The position numbers and the translations under genes were made by a program. A stretch of DNA of 15,411 nucleotides from an uncultured Collinsella sp. Lineage in GTDB: Bacteria; Actinomycetota; Coriobacteriia; Coriobacteriales; Coriobacteriaceae. Of the stretch, positions 7,450 to 14,092 are shown piece after piece. How positions within the stretch are numbered: the first letter of the stretch is position 1; each line of letters starts with the position of its first letter. Location: positions 1 through 15,411 of the forward strand of contig CABQLI010000055.1 in assembly GCA_902464965.1 (NCBI GenBank), given 5' to 3'. Below the pieces are notes generated by a model. It was not told the DNA's origin, ran no database searches, and saw nothing but the letters and a program-made list of their open reading frames with translations.

Positions 7450-8628
7450 ATGAACGTACTTGTTGTCAACGCCGGCAGCTCAAGCCTTAAATATCAGCTT
7501 TTGGATACTGATACCCGCGAGGTTTTCGCCAAGGGTAATTGCGAGCGTATCGGCTCGGAGATGGGCATCTTTGGCCACTCCGAGAACGGTGGTGCCAAGC
7601 AGACCGAGGAGGTTCCCTTCCCCGATCATCGCTCTGCTATCGCTCGCGTGCTCGAGGAGCTTGAGAAGACCGACTTTACGATTGATGGCATCGGCCACCG
7701 TATCGTTCAGGGTGGCTGGCACTTCGATGATTCCGCGGTCGTCGACGATGAGGTCATGGCTAAGATCCTTGAGGTGGCCCCGCTTGCCCCGCTGCACAAT
7801 TACGGCGAGGCCGCGGCGATTGAGTATTGCCGTGAGAAGTATCCGGATCTGCCCAACGTGGCTGTCTTCGACACCTCGTTCCACATGACCATGCCCGAGG
7901 TCGCCTACACCTACGCGCTGCCCAAGGACGTGTGTGACAAGTACCACGTGCGCAAGTACGGTGCGCACGGTACGAGCCACCGTTACGAGTGGATGATGGC
8001 CAAGGAGATCCTGGGCTCGCGCTGCCACCGCCTGCTCTCGTGCCATTTGGGCAACGGCGCCTCGCTTGCCGCTATCGAGGACGGCGTCTGCCGCGATACC
8101 ACGATGGGCCTCACACCGCTTGACGGTCTGATGATGGGTACTCGCTGTGGTTCCATCGACCCGGCTACCGTGTGCTACCTGCAGCGCGAGGGCGGCTACA
8201 GCTACCAGGAAGTCGACGACATGATGAACAAGCAGTCCGGTCTGCTTGCCATCTCGGGCATCTCCAACGATGCCCGTGACATTCGTACGCGCGCCTCCGA
8301 GGGTGACGAGCGCTGCCTGCTCGCCTTCGATATGTTCGCCTACAAGGCCATGCAGCAGGCCGGGTCCATGATTGCCTCCATGGCGGGCGTGGATACCATT
8401 ACCTTTACCGCCGGCATCGGCGAGAATGACTGGTCGATCCGCAAGGCTTTCTGCGACTGCTTTGAGTGGCTGGGCGTGCGCATCGACAACAACAAGAACC
8501 GCGAGGCCGTGGGTAACGGCCCGCAGGTCATCAGCGCGGCCGGTTCCGCCGTCACGGTCATGGTCATCCCCACCGACGAGGAATACATGATCGCCCACGA
8601 CGTCGAGCGCCTGACCGCGAACAACTAA
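7450..8628 (+). CDS. ackA: Acetate kinase, second copy, canonical motifs
   Basis: A 392-residue acetate kinase collinear with the preceding gene without gaps and clearly a tandem duplicate. It keeps all family motifs: NAGSSSLKYQ (Asn7), IGHRIVQGG (Arg84), DTSFH (Asp141), HGTSH (His173 and His177), CHLGNGAS, MGTRCGSIDP (Arg232), GIGEN and TDEE. AAGGAG at 7440-7445 supports the ATG. It begins 163 bp after the first copy and is probably transcribed separately, given the AT-rich promoter-like patch, and ends at a strong terminator. Codon use is less extreme than in the first copy. With Pta it would complete conversion of acetyl-CoA to acetate and ATP. Confidence 0.96.
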   Translation: MNVLVVNAGSSSLKYQLLDTDTREVFAKGNCERIGSEMGIFGHSENGGAKQTEEVPFPDHRSAIARVLEELEKTDFTIDGIGHRIVQGGWHFDDSAVVDDEVMAKILEVAPLAPLHNYGEAAAIEYCREKYPDLPNVAVFDTSFHMTMPEVAYTYALPKDVCDKYHVRKYGAHGTSHRYEWMMAKEILGSRCHRLLSCHLGNGASLAAIEDGVCRDTTMGLTPLDGLMMGTRCGSIDPATVCYLQREGGYSYQEVDDMMNKQSGLLAISGISNDARDIRTRASEGDERCLLAFDMFAYKAMQQAGSMIASMAGVDTITFTAGIGENDWSIRKAFCDCFEWLGVRIDNNKNREAVGNGPQVISAAGSAVTVMVIPTDEEYMIAHDVERLTANN

Positions 8629-8650
8629 CGCGCGCAGTTGCAAGTAAACG

Positions 8651-8687
8651 AAAGGCCTCCAGAGCAACAGCTCCGGAGGCCTTTTTT
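8651..8687 (+). terminator. Intrinsic terminator of ackA2
   Basis: AAAGGCCTCC (8651-8660) pairs with GGAGGCCTTT (8675-8684), with an inner GAGC/GCTC extension across one mismatch and an AACA loop. A run of six T follows at 8682-8687. This is a textbook rho-independent terminator, 22 bases after the stop codon. Confidence 0.93.
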
Positions 8688-8703
8688 CTGGCAGGTGGAC
8701 GGT

Positions 8704-8889
8704 GGAAACTCCATCCCATTTTGAGCGCAAATTCTGGGGCACGCTTTCCGGTTGAGGCGCGTTGCGGAAAGTGCGACCCACAAAAGAGCAAAATTCCGTC
8801 CCGCAGTTTCCCAAACAGCCCCCAAGCGGAAGCTACATCCCACAATCCGCCTCCAAACCGGGACACACTTTCCGGTGGGCCAGACATCA
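8704..8889. repeat. Three degenerate tandem units of exactly 62 bp
   Basis: Units start at 8704, 8766 and 8828. Each begins GGAA followed by CCC or CCCA about seven bases later, and has a second half ending TTTCC near unit position 46, so every unit is itself an imperfect palindrome of the form GGAAA-n6-CCC ... GGG-n6-TTTCC followed by about 16 bp of spacer. Units 1 and 3 are the most alike, sharing CATCCCA and CTTTCCGGT in register. The array lies in the gap between convergent ackA2 and pta. Open frames here are shadows with no recognisable product. From 8890 to 9036 I see no gene or clear structure. Confidence 0.65.
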
Positions 8890-9036
8890 GACCGCAGCCA
8901 CCATTTCGGTCCCAAAGTGATCACCGCCAGCAACGCCTGCGCTCCCAGCATCGGCACCCATCCATTCAGATCCTCAGCCCCAGCTCGTAGCCAAACCGCC
9001 GTCCACCCCAGATGCCCTGATTGCCACGCGGCGGCA

Positions 9037-9163
9037 GGGACCCTACAGGGTAAAGCTCTGAAAACATTCCGCAGGACGCATGAAGCCCCCGCCGCACGTA
9101 GTGCGCAGCGGGGGCTTCATGCATGTCCGAGGACGTTTTCAGAGCTTTACCCTGTAGGGTCCC
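9037..9163. repeat. 127-bp nested palindrome between ackA2 and pta (element 1)
   Basis: Perfect 29-bp outer arms (9037-9065 and 9135-9163) enclose an inner hairpin: 9078-9092 pairs perfectly with 9108-9122, capped by CGCAC/GTGCG around a GTA loop. On the minus strand the inner edges read GTCCT on one side and TGCGGAA on the other, as in the two elements near 12.7-12.9 kb, which places all three in one family. It begins 16 bases after the pta stop. It may end transcription on both strands, but neither strand has a T-tract directly after the outer stem. Confidence 0.85.
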
Positions 9164-9178
9164 GAGGGGATACGTCCG

Positions 9179-10159
9179 CTACTCAGCCATCTGAGCCTGG
9201 ACGGCGGTGATGGCCACGACACCCACGATGTCGTCGGCAGAGCAGCCGCGCGACAGGTCGTTGACCGGCTTGGCGATGCCCTGCAGGATGGGGCCGTAGG
9301 CGTCAGCGCCGGCGAAGCGCTGGACCAGCTTGTAGCCGATGTTGCCGGCCTCGAGGTCGGGGAACACCAGCACGTTGGCCTTGCCGGCGACAGAGGAGCC
9401 GGGAGCCTTGAGCTGGGCGACGGTGGGGACGATAGCGGCATCGAGCTGCAGGTCGCCGTCGATGGCGAGCTCGGGAGCCTTCTCCTTGCAGAACTTCACG
9501 GCCTCCTGGACCTTCTTGGCGACCTCGCCACCGGCGGAGCCCATGGTGGAGTAGGAAAGCATGGCCACGTGCGGCTCAACATTGCCCATGAAGGTGGACC
9601 AAGAGTGAGCGGAGGCGATGGCGATCTCGGAGAGCTCATCGGAGGACGGGTTGATGTTGAGGCCACAGTCGGCGAAGATCAGCGTGCCGTCGGTGCCGAA
9701 CTGCGGGGTGTCGGTGCACATCACGAAGAAGGCCGAGACCAGCTTGGTGCCCGGGGCGGTCTTGAGGATCTGCAGCGCGGGGCGCAGGGTGTCGGCGGTG
9801 GAGTGGCAGGCACCGGAGACCAGGCCGTCGGCGTCGCCCATCTTGACCATCATGGTGCCAAAGTAGGTGGCGTCCATCACCTGGGCGCGAGCCTGCTCGA
9901 TGGTAACGCCCTTCTTGGCGCGGAGCTCGGCAAACTTCTGCGCGTACTCCTCGTGCTTCTCGGCATTGCGCGGGTCGATGACGGTAGCGCCGGGAACATC
10001 GATCTCGTCGGGGTTGCCCAGGATGACGAGCTTTGCCAGGCCCTCCTCGATGATTTTGTTTGCCGCGACGATGGTACGCGGGTCCTCGCCCTCGGGCAGG
10101 ACGATGGTCTTAAGGTCGGCCTTGGCGGCAGACTTCATACGGTTTAGGAAATCGCTCAT
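9179..10159 (-). CDS. pta: Phosphate acetyltransferase
   Basis: A 326-residue phosphotransacetylase of the short form without the extra N-terminal domains, converting acetyl-CoA and phosphate to acetyl phosphate and CoA. Family tracts seen: IVLPEGEDPRTIVAA (about 18-32), DADGLVSGACHSTADTLRPALQ (about 108-129), FADCGLNINPSSDELSEIAIASA (about 161-183), MLSYSTMGSAGG (about 199-210), LDAAIVPTVAQLKAPGSSVAGKANVLVFPDLEAGNIGYKLVQR and a final GPILQGIAKPVNDLSRGCSADDIV. Reverse-strand AAGGAG sits correctly before the ATG. It is convergent with the acetate kinases and divergent from glf, so it is controlled separately from them. Strong C/G-ending codon bias suggests high expression. Confidence 0.96.
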   Translation of the reverse strand: MSDFLNRMKSAAKADLKTIVLPEGEDPRTIVAANKIIEEGLAKLVILGNPDEIDVPGATVIDPRNAEKHEEYAQKFAELRAKKGVTIEQARAQVMDATYFGTMMVKMGDADGLVSGACHSTADTLRPALQILKTAPGTKLVSAFFVMCTDTPQFGTDGTLIFADCGLNINPSSDELSEIAIASAHSWSTFMGNVEPHVAMLSYSTMGSAGGEVAKKVQEAVKFCKEKAPELAIDGDLQLDAAIVPTVAQLKAPGSSVAGKANVLVFPDLEAGNIGYKLVQRFAGADAYGPILQGIAKPVNDLSRGCSADDIVGVVAITAVQAQMAE

Positions 10160-10212
10160 GTTACTCCTTACAAGCGTTTCGCTAAGCTCCAGGCGCCCGG
10201 CTGTACACGAAT

Positions 10213-10233
10213 AAACCCGCTGCTAGCGGGTTT
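10213..10233 (-). terminator. Terminator-like hairpin in the pta leader
   Basis: AAACCCGCT (10213-10221) and AGCGGGTTT (10225-10233) form a perfect 9-bp stem with a 3-base loop. On the minus strand it is followed by ATTCG. It lies about 53 bases before the pta start codon and between divergent genes, where an ordinary end-of-gene terminator is not expected. It could attenuate pta transcription. Confidence 0.5.
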
Positions 10234-10286
10234 ACCTTTCAATAATGTACGCCGCGGTGCTTGAGCTTTCCTTGTGTGGCAAGCTC

Positions 10287-10292
10287 ATTATA
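10287..10292 (-). promoter_or_regulatory. Candidate -10 box for pta
   Basis: The minus strand reads TATAAT here, about 128 bp before the pta ATG. The -35 position overlaps the opposing glf -10 and has no clear consensus. Confidence 0.4.
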
Positions 10293-10306
10293 GGACGCAT
10301 TAGCGC

Positions 10307-10312
10307 TATAAT
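10307..10312 (+). promoter_or_regulatory. Candidate -10 box for glf
   Basis: A perfect TATAAT 78 bp before the glf ATG, 14 bp from the oppositely oriented TATAAT. The -35 position falls on the opposing box and is a poor match. Confidence 0.45.
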
Positions 10313-10390
10313 CGCTCTGATAAATATGTCTCGAAGAATGTTCGAGAAAAGCCCAGCTAACGAGCCCGTGGCTTTTGACAAGGAGTATCG

Positions 10391-11593
10391 ATGCAGATTA
10401 CCTCAGGCCTGCCTGAAGGCTTTAATGCCGGCGCGTACGACATGATCGTCGTCGGCGCCGGTTATGCCGGTGCCGTTTGCGCCCGCCGTCTTGCCGAAAC
10501 CATCGGCTATCGTGTTGCCGTTTTGGAGCGCCGTAGCCACATTGCGGGCAATGCCTTCGACTGCACTGACGAGGCGGGAATCCTGGTCCACGAGTACGGT
10601 CCGCACATCTACCATACCTTTAATGAGCGCGTCCACAATTTCCTGTCGCGCTTTACCAAGTGGACGGACTACCAGCACAAGGTGCTTGCCAACATCAACG
10701 GCACCCTTATGCCCGTGCCCTTTAACCACGCGAGCCTTAAGCTTGCCTTTGGCGATGAGCGCGGCGAGGAACTGTACCAAAAGCTCGTGGAGACCTTTGG
10801 CAAGGACGTCAAGGTGCCCATTATGGAGCTGCGCAAGAAGAACGACCCGGATCTTGCCGAGGTCGCCGATTATGTCTATGAGAACGTCTTTTTGCATTAC
10901 ACCATGAAGCAGTGGGGCCAGACGCCCGACCAGATCGACCCCTCGATCACCGGCCGCGTCCCCGTCTTTGTGGGCGATGACGATCGCTACTTCCCGCAGG
11001 CTCCTTTCCAGGGCATGCCGCAGGACGGCTATACCGCGCTGTTCGAGCATATGCTCGATCACGATCTGATCGACGTATTCTGTGACGTAGACGCCCGTGA
11101 CCTCTTCGAGATCGACGAGACTACCGTCAAGATCGACGGTAAGGTCTATGGTGGCGAGATCGTCTACACCGGTCCACTCGACGAGCTGTTCAACCTCGAC
11201 CTGGGCGCGCTGCCGTACCGCACGCTCGATATGAAGTTCGAGACGCTCGATATGGATCAGTTCCAGCCTGTGGGCACCGTCAACTACACCACGAGCGAGG
11301 ACTACACGCGCATCACCGAGTTCAAGAACATGACCGATCAGGTTTTGCCCGGCAAGACCACCATCATGAAGGAGTACTCCAAGGCCTACACGCCCGGCTC
11401 GGGCGAGACGCCGTACTACGCTATCCTGGAGCCCGAGAACCGTGAGCTCTATGAGCGCTATCTTGAGCGCGTCCAGAACCTGACGAACTTCCACCCGGTG
11501 GGTCGTCTGGCCGAGTATCGTTACTACGATATGGACGCCGTGACCAATTCTGCCCTCGATCTTTCGGATGAGATTATCGCCTGCCATGCATAA
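10391..11593 (+). CDS. glf: UDP-galactopyranose mutase
   Basis: A 400-residue flavoenzyme that converts UDP-galactopyranose to UDP-galactofuranose, the precursor of galactofuranose in cell-surface glycans. The Rossmann FAD motif MIVVGAGYAGAVCARRLAE lies at about 18-36, followed by VLERRSHIAGNAFD, then HEYGPHIYHTFNERV (about 67-81) typical of bacterial Glf. Other family tracts are MPVPFNHASL, HYTMKQWGQTPDQIDPSITGRVPVF, RYFPQAPFQGMPQDGYTALFE, and near the end PVGRLAEYRYYDMDAV, which carries the conserved Arg and Tyr region around the active site. Length is slightly above usual through about 15 additional N-terminal residues. AGGAG at 10381-10385 supports the ATG. The stop codon overlaps the start of the next glycosyltransferase gene. 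Confidence 0.96.
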   Translation: MQITSGLPEGFNAGAYDMIVVGAGYAGAVCARRLAETIGYRVAVLERRSHIAGNAFDCTDEAGILVHEYGPHIYHTFNERVHNFLSRFTKWTDYQHKVLANINGTLMPVPFNHASLKLAFGDERGEELYQKLVETFGKDVKVPIMELRKKNDPDLAEVADYVYENVFLHYTMKQWGQTPDQIDPSITGRVPVFVGDDDRYFPQAPFQGMPQDGYTALFEHMLDHDLIDVFCDVDARDLFEIDETTVKIDGKVYGGEIVYTGPLDELFNLDLGALPYRTLDMKFETLDMDQFQPVGTVNYTTSEDYTRITEFKNMTDQVLPGKTTIMKEYSKAYTPGSGETPYYAILEPENRELYERYLERVQNLTNFHPVGRLAEYRYYDMDAVTNSALDLSDEIIACHA

Positions 11594-12617
11594 AGTCATA
11601 ACATTCGGTATTCCCTCGTATAACGCTGCCAAGGACATGGACCATTGCATCACCTCCATCTTGGAAGGGAGCAATTTCGCCACCGATATCGAGATTATCG
11701 TGGTGGACGACGGCTCCAAGGACGAGACGGCCGCCAAGGCCGACGAGTGGGAGGCCCGTTATCCTGGAATCATCCGCGCGGTGCACCAGGAGAATGGCGG
11801 CCACGGTATTGCTGTCCTCTCGGGCCTGCGCGAGGCGCAGGGCACCTACTACAAGGTTGTCGACTCGGACGACTGGCTCGACGGTGCGGCGCTTTCGACC
11901 ATGCTGTCGATTCTGCGTGGCTTTGAGGAGCGCGACCAGCGCGTCGACCTGTTTATCTCGAACTACGTGTACGAGAAGGTTTACGAGGGCACGCATACCG
12001 CTATTGGCTACAAGTTTGCCCTGCCGCGCAAAAAGATTTTCTCTTGGGACCAGATCGGACACTTCCGTCCCGATCAAAATCTGCTCATGCACAGCCTGTG
12101 CTATCGCACCGATGTACTGCGCGAGTCCAATCTGCCTATGCCGGCACACACGTTCTACGTGGATAATATCTACGCTTACGTGCCGCTGCCGCGCTGCAAG
12201 ACCATGTACTACGCCGACATCGACCTCTATCGCTACTTTATCGGTCGCGAAGGCCAGAGCGTCAACGAGGCAACGATGGTCAAGCGTCTGGACCAGCAGT
12301 TCCGTGTTACGCGTATCATGATGGAGTCGTACCACCTGCACAGCGATGTCGAGTCGTCGCGCCTGCGTTCGTACATGATGGGCTACTTCACCATGATGAT
12401 GGCGATTTGCTCGGTGCTCACCAAGCTTTCTGAGGAAGATTGCGCCGACGAGCGCCTAAAGACGCTGTGGAATGATTTGAAGGCCTACGACGAGCGCATG
12501 TATCGTCGTGCCCGCTACGGCGTGGTCGGGTTCTTCACCAACCTGCGCGGACGGGCCGGAGACAAAACCACACTCGGCCTATACCGTCTTGCCTCAAAGA
12601 TCTTCAAATTCAACTAG
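11586..12617 (+). CDS. Family 2 glycosyltransferase
   Basis: About 343 residues from ATG 11586, which overlaps the glf stop by 8 bp. An in-frame ATG at 11568 is an alternative; the internal one places VITFGIPSYNAA at the usual N-terminal position. The GT-A fold motifs are clear: IEIIVVDDGSKDET (about 32-45), ENGGHGIAVLSGLREAQGTYYKVVDSDDWLD (about 68-98) with the nucleotide/metal DxD-type DSDD. The C-terminal half is helical and ends YRLASKIFKFN. It transfers a sugar from an activated donor, and its tight coupling to glf suggests a galactofuranosyl or related cell-surface step, though this is only contextual. A remnant with nearly the same C-terminus lies downstream in opposite orientation. 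Confidence 0.9.
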   Translation: MHKVITFGIPSYNAAKDMDHCITSILEGSNFATDIEIIVVDDGSKDETAAKADEWEARYPGIIRAVHQENGGHGIAVLSGLREAQGTYYKVVDSDDWLDGAALSTMLSILRGFEERDQRVDLFISNYVYEKVYEGTHTAIGYKFALPRKKIFSWDQIGHFRPDQNLLMHSLCYRTDVLRESNLPMPAHTFYVDNIYAYVPLPRCKTMYYADIDLYRYFIGREGQSVNEATMVKRLDQQFRVTRIMMESYHLHSDVESSRLRSYMMGYFTMMMAICSVLTKLSEEDCADERLKTLWNDLKAYDERMYRRARYGVVGFFTNLRGRAGDKTTLGLYRLASKIFKFN

Positions 12618-12649
12618 CTGCTGAGTAATCGCTGCTGATAGGTTGACTG

Positions 12650-12759
12650 GGCCCCTTGGCCTTTAGTTTGCTACTGCGAACAGTCCTGCTCGCACGGAAA
12701 GCACATCAAGTGCTTTCCGGCTCGTGCGGAACTTGTATCAAACTAAAGGCCAAGGGGCC
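12650..12759. repeat. 110-bp nested palindrome after the glycosyltransferase (element 2)
   Basis: Perfect 21-bp outer arms (12650-12670 and 12739-12759) surround a core at 12682-12733. The core folds as CGCAC (12691-12695) with GTGCG (12724-12728), a 5-base bulge GGCTC (12719-12723), and an inner 9-bp stem GGAAAGCAC/GTGCTTTCC around ATCAA. The core matches the reverse complement of element 3 closely. There is no T-tract after the outer stem. Confidence 0.88.
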
Positions 12760-12784
12760 TCTGCTATAAGAATCGATTGTCAGG

Positions 12785-12852
12785 TTATTTGAATTTGAAG
12801 ATCTTCGACGCGCGGTACACAGGGGCCTGGGCTGAAAAGAATCTGGTTGGTA
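12785..12852 (-). pseudogene. 3'-end remnant of a second glycosyltransferase gene
   Basis: Read on the minus strand, this stretch encodes PVYRASKIFKFK and then TAA (stop at 12785-12787). The intact glycosyltransferase upstream ends LYRLASKIFKFN. Alanine, serine and arginine codons differ synonymously between the two (GCC/GCG, TCA/TCG, CGT/CGC), which argues for an old paralogous coding end and not a simple inverted copy. The frame stays open leftward through FFSAQA into an arm of element 3. No upstream part of the gene remains. It creates a 17-bp perfect inverted repeat (12597-12613 with 12789-12805). Confidence 0.55.
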
Positions 12853-12977
12853 GGTTGCCCGGTGGGGCTTGGTTATGTTTGTCGCGAGTTCCGCACGAGC
12901 CGAAGAGCACTTAATGTGCTCTTCGTGCGAGCCAGGACTGTAGAGCAGCAAACATAACCAAGCCCCACCGGGCAACC
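12853..12977. repeat. 125-bp nested palindrome before the P1 peptidase stop (element 3)
   Basis: Perfect outer arms of 28 bp (12853-12880 and 12950-12977, 29 with one further G-C pair inside) surround a core at 12887-12939. In minus orientation the core has the same layout as element 2: CGCAC/GTGCG stem, GGCTC bulge, inner 9-bp stem GAAGAGCAC/GTGCTCTTC and an ATTAA loop. The outer arms differ from those of element 2. It ends 12 bases before the peptidase stop codon complement. Confidence 0.88.
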
Positions 12978-12989
12978 GGTCAGGTTAGG

Positions 12990-13991
12990 CTACTTCGCGG
13001 CGCCGGGGATGCCGTGGGAGGTTTTGGCGGTTTTGGCTCCGTTTACGATGGCAGTTTCCAGGGCCCTTACTGCGAGCATGCCCAGCAGGTCTAGGGGAAC
13101 GGCGGCGCTTGCCTGGGCGCCCAGTTTGCCGCTGGCGAGGGTGTAGATGGTGTCGCCGTCGTTGGTGGTGTGTGTGGGGCGGATGGCGTGTGCGTAGGCG
13201 TCTGCGGCCATCTGGGAGACCTTGGTGGCTTGTGCCTTAGTGAGTTCCACGTTTGTGACGATGCAGCTGATGGTGGTGTTGGTGCGGTCGAGCGGCATCT
13301 GCATGGATCCGGCGGCGGCAAAGGCTGCGAGTTCCATGTCGACGATCTGGTTGCTATCGGCTGCGGCGCGCATGCCGGCGATCCACTCGCCGGTGAAGGG
13401 GTCGACAACGTTGCCGCAGGCGTTGACCGAGACCACGGCGCCCACCTTGATGGGGCCGAGCGCCACGGCGGCAGCGCCAAGGCCGGCCTTCATGCAGGTA
13501 GCGGGGCCCATGAGCTTACCCACGGTAGCGCCCGTGCCGGCGCCCACGTTGCCCTGTTCGAGCTTGGTGGGGGTGTTGTCGAGTGCTTCGCGCACGGCGG
13601 AGATGCCAGCCTCAATGTCGGGGCGTACGGTGGGGTCGCCAAAGGCGAGGTCGAAGATGCAGCTAGAGCAAACGATGGGCACCTGCGTGGGACCGACGGG
13701 AAGGCCGATGCCGCGGCTCTCGAGCTCGCGGGCGACGCCGCTTGCGGCCTCCAGGCCAAAGGCCGATCCACCCGAAAGGCAGACGGCGTGGACCTTGTCC
13801 ACGGTGTTCTCGGGACGCAGCAGGTCGGTCTCGCGCGATGCTGGGGCACCGCCGCGAACGTCAACACCGCCGGTGGCGCCCTCGGGTGCCACGATTACGG
13901 TGCAACCGGTGCCGGCCTCCTCGTCCGTATAGTTGCCAAAGCAAAAGCCATCGACATCGCAAACGTCAATGGCCTCAAGCAGTGTATCCAT
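12990..13991 (-). CDS. P1-family (DmpA/NylC-like, S58) self-processing peptidase or amidase
   Basis: A 333-residue member of the Ntn-like P1 family, which includes the L-aminopeptidase DmpA and the nylon-oligomer hydrolase NylC. Seen in order: GCTVIVAPEGATGGVDVRGGAPASRETDLL (about 29-58), VHAVCLSGGSAFGLEAASGV (about 67-86), QGNVGAGTGATVGK (about 146-159), and RTNTTISCIVTN (about 236-247). The Asn238-Thr239 bond in the last tract is the expected autocleavage site, freeing Thr239 as the nucleophile. The natural substrate is unknown. The ATG is preceded on the minus strand by TAGGAGT. No signal peptide is seen, so it is probably cytoplasmic. It converges on the glycosyltransferase gene. A TACAAT on the minus strand (14056-14061) could be its -10 box, and a small hairpin lies at 14015-14031 in its leader. 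Confidence 0.9.
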   Translation of the reverse strand: MDTLLEAIDVCDVDGFCFGNYTDEEAGTGCTVIVAPEGATGGVDVRGGAPASRETDLLRPENTVDKVHAVCLSGGSAFGLEAASGVARELESRGIGLPVGPTQVPIVCSSCIFDLAFGDPTVRPDIEAGISAVREALDNTPTKLEQGNVGAGTGATVGKLMGPATCMKAGLGAAAVALGPIKVGAVVSVNACGNVVDPFTGEWIAGMRAAADSNQIVDMELAAFAAAGSMQMPLDRTNTTISCIVTNVELTKAQATKVSQMAADAYAHAIRPTHTTNDGDTIYTLASGKLGAQASAAVPLDLLGMLAVRALETAIVNGAKTAKTSHGIPGAAK

Positions 13992-14014
13992 GTTTTACTC
14001 CTATCGGTTTTCCG

Positions 14015-14031
14015 CCGGGCCTTATGCCCGG
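14015..14031 (-). other. Small hairpin in the leader of the P1 peptidase gene
   Basis: CCGGGC (14015-14020) and GCCCGG (14026-14031) pair around a 5-base loop, about 24 bases before the start codon on the minus strand. No function is evident. Confidence 0.35.
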
Positions 14032-14061
14032 TCGGGATCCGTACGGTACGCCGAAATTGTA

Positions 14062-14084
14062 GGCGCTGGGGGATACCCAGCGCC
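14062..14084 (-). terminator. Hairpin after maf
   Basis: GGCGCTGGG (14062-14070) and CCCAGCGCC (14076-14084) form a perfect 9-bp stem with a 5-base loop, starting 8 bases beyond the maf stop. On the minus strand it is followed by TACAATTTC, which is only weakly U-rich. Confidence 0.6.
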
Positions 14085-14092
14085 AGATGCAA

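Noticed and set aside
7480..8814. Minus-strand open frame of 444 codons opposite ackA2
   Set aside because: Antisense shadow of the canonical acetate kinase, extending through the terminator with no start signal.
8704..8889. CRISPR array
   Set aside because: Only three units, repeats degenerate at many positions, spacers of about 16 bp, and no cas genes in the window.
8625..8957. Minus-strand open frame of 110 codons across the gap after ackA2
   Set aside because: It runs through the terminator and the 62-bp repeat array, has no ribosome binding site and no recognisable domain; neighbouring overlapping frames in the same gap are similar artefacts of high GC.
10403..11737. Minus-strand open frame of 444 codons opposite glf
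   Set aside because: Antisense shadow of UDP-galactopyranose mutase; no family motif on this strand.
12650..12759. Ordinary intrinsic terminator for the glycosyltransferase gene
   Set aside because: The stem is very long with GC-rich closing pairs, and no T-tract follows on either strand; it may affect transcription ends but does not fit the standard form.
12650..12977. Integron attC sites as an explanation of the nested palindromes
   Set aside because: The expected GTTRRRY and RYYYAAC core sites are absent, the outer arms are too long and perfect, and no integrase gene or cassette array is present.
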